From a bacterium (lineage in GTDB: Bacteria; Babelota; Babeliae; Babelales; Vermiphilaceae), in NCBI GenBank assembly GCA_030626185.1, contig DAOUPL010000021.1, positions 1 to 13,515 on the forward strand: a DNA stretch of 13,515 nucleotides. Direction: 5' to 3'. The stretch's first letter is position 1. Every line of letters begins with the position of its first letter. The position numbers were made by a program, and so were the translations under genes. This document shows, piece after piece, positions 12,814 through 13,515 of the stretch. Below the pieces are notes generated by a model. The model searched no databases. It was given only the letters and a program-made list of their open reading frames with translations, and was not told the origin of the DNA.

Positions 12814-13206
12814 CGAAGTGCGTTTTTTTTGCTTACATTTTTTATCGTTAGAAAAAAATAATTTAATTGTTTTTGCAGCAAAATAAAATAACCAAGTAGA
12901 AGCCAAAACAAATGGCACCATTAAAAGCAATATAGATGCAGCTGGAGCACAAAAAAGAATGTACCCTGAAAAAGCTAATATCGCCATCGGAATTAAAATT
13001 CCTCCTGTAACTGCAATATACTCAATAGCTGACGCATTAACTGAATCTATTTTAGTAGCCTTATATCCTGAATAAATCGCTGTCCCTAAACATGCTAATG
13101 GAGTACCTAAAAGCATTATGTACGCCGAGCCATCACCCTGCACTTCGGAGGTCGATACAACTGCCAAACCACATGCTAGCGCACAAAGCAAAAAATATTT
13201 TTTCAT
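12748..13206 (-). CDS. Multi-pass membrane protein with basic tail (member 3)
   Basis: 152 residues from the ATG at 13206, which has GAAGG five bases upstream; a TTG start at 13221 would lie on the binding site and is rejected. Signal peptide with CGLAVVSTSEVQGDG (12-26), hydrophobic segments at about 28-48, 62-84 and 86-112, then a very basic tail KKCKQKKRTSRKQRKCARHRK (122-142) and the end QELVIVATV. It shares both ends with the gene at 12250-12720 but has an almost unrelated core. It lies 26 bases downstream of the interrupted fourth member. Confidence 0.8.
   Translation of the reverse strand: MKKYFLLCALACGLAVVSTSEVQGDGSAYIMLLGTPLACLGTAIYSGYKATKIDSVNASAIEYIAVTGGILIPMAILAFSGYILFCAPAASILLLMVPFVLASTWLFYFAAKTIKLFFSNDKKCKQKKRTSRKQRKCARHRKKQELVIVATV
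13134..13206 (-). repeat. Conserved 5' module, copy 2
   Basis: 73-base partner of the copy at 12648-12720, encoding the signal peptide and the EVQG junction. Confidence 0.7.
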
Positions 13207-13228
13207 AAAAACCTTCAACAATAATTAG

Positions 13229-13298
13229 ATGATTACACCGTTGCTGCGATTACTAATTCTTGTTTTTTTCTACGACGTGCTCGTTTGCGCTGCTTGCG
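13229..13298 (-). repeat. Conserved 3' module, copy 3
   Basis: 70-base copy at the 3' end of the interrupted gene; about 62 of 70 positions match the copy at 12246-12315. Confidence 0.8.
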
Positions 13299-13392
13299 CA
13301 ATGTACGCGAATTAGATTTACGATCTTTATTGCTTGAACCAAAAATCTTTTTAAAACAATACGAAATAATTTGACCAACAGTTAATACAACC
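13233..13392 (-). pseudogene. Fourth basic-tail membrane protein, cut by IS30 element
   Basis: Only the last 53 or so codons remain: VVLTVGQIISYCFKKIFGSS, then the basic tail with RKQRKRARRRKKQE and the end LVIAATV. VVLTVGQ matches IGLTVGN of the gene at 12250-12720. Reading upstream, the frame continues two codons into the transposon end and meets a stop at 13398-13400, so no start or signal peptide is left here. The tail is close to its paralogues without extra damage, which suggests a recent insertion. The 5' part may lie on the far side of the element, outside the window. Confidence 0.75.
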
Positions 13393-13431
13393 TGGATTCA
13401 AGTAGCAAGTGCATAATTATCTGATAAAATA

Positions 13432-13453
13432 AAAGGGCCGGTTAAGACCCTTT
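13432..13453 (+). other. Short hairpin ahead of the transposase
   Basis: AAAGGG (13432-13437) pairs with CCCTTT (13448-13453) around a 10-base loop, just upstream of the ribosome binding site at 13460-13463. Insertion sequences often carry such structures to limit translation from outside transcripts; here the stem is only six pairs, so the role is uncertain. Confidence 0.35.
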
Positions 13454-13468
13454 AAAAACAGGATAATT

Positions 13469-13515
13469 ATGCGAAAATACACACAACTATCACAAGAATT
13501 AAGATATCAAATTTA
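13469..13515 (+). CDS. IS30-family transposase, N-terminal fragment
   Basis: ATG at 13469 with AGGA (13460-13463) five bases upstream. The 15 visible residues MRKYTQLSQELRYQI match the typical start of IS30-family transposases (KYTQLTxEERYQI), which leads into their N-terminal helix-turn-helix. The DDE catalytic domain is outside the window. The call rests on a short stretch plus the terminal repeat and the interrupted neighbour. Confidence 0.75.
   Translation, partial: MRKYTQLSQELRYQI

Larger units (their letters stand above)
13393..13515 (+). mobile_element. IS30-family insertion sequence, left end only
   Basis: The element appears to begin at about 13393 with TGGATTCAAGTAGCAAGTGC, which resembles IS30-family terminal repeats (GATTCAA near the tip), and carries a transposase start of that family at 13469. 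The boundary is set by where the homology of the interrupted gene ends; the exact base and the target duplication cannot be seen because the right end is outside the window. Confidence 0.7.

Overview
The window is AT-rich bacterial DNA with very compact spacing, overlapping genes and frequent strand changes. The organism makes peptidoglycan (MurC) and inserts membrane proteins with a long YidC that has a large periplasmic domain, so it is probably a Gram-negative-type (diderm) cell. The compact housekeeping genes mixed with many small secreted or membrane proteins of no known family resemble Candidatus Dependentiae (TM6) or another intracellular, reduced-genome lineage. That placement is inference; nothing in the window proves it.

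Region 1 (1-840, minus strand): the start of an exported peptide gene with its own promoter and a nested dyad, then the terminator and gene for ribosomal protein L13 (rplM). The usual partner rpsI is not downstream. Region 2 (872-2939, plus): an NhaC-type antiporter starting at TTG, overlapped by a small exported/membrane protein carrying six consecutive heptad repeats. Region 3 (2940-6320, minus): a tightly overlapping cluster yidC-recR-pepP behind a good sigma70-like promoter. Region 4 (6472-8222, plus): a small MerR-type DNA-binding protein followed by murC.

Region 5 (8325-10451, plus) is the first accessory locus: four consecutive small exported proteins. Three share a C-terminal coiled-coil domain behind quite different low-complexity N-terminal halves (glycine zipper, His/Gly/Ser-rich, RGG/Tyr-rich). 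The remaining one is a 92-residue Arg/Asp/His/Asn-rich protein with an Ala/Gly helix in the middle. The locus ends in a strong bidirectional terminator shared with rplS (L19, minus strand).

Region 6 (10936-13392, minus) is the second accessory locus. Two small paralogues share almost the same signal-peptide DNA. Upstream of them lies an operon-like row of one truncated and three intact genes for multi-pass membrane proteins that keep a signal peptide at one end and a strongly basic tail plus a short hydrophobic C-terminus at the other, while the membrane core varies. The most upstream member is cut at about 13392 by the left end of an IS30-family element whose transposase begins at 13469 and runs out of the window.

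The best candidates for undescribed biology are the two accessory loci: a family of exported proteins with swapped N-terminal regions on a common coiled coil, and a tandem membrane-protein family with conserved ends and a variable core, now interrupted by a transposon. No known defence, secretion or biosynthetic system is recognisable, and no function is claimed for either.
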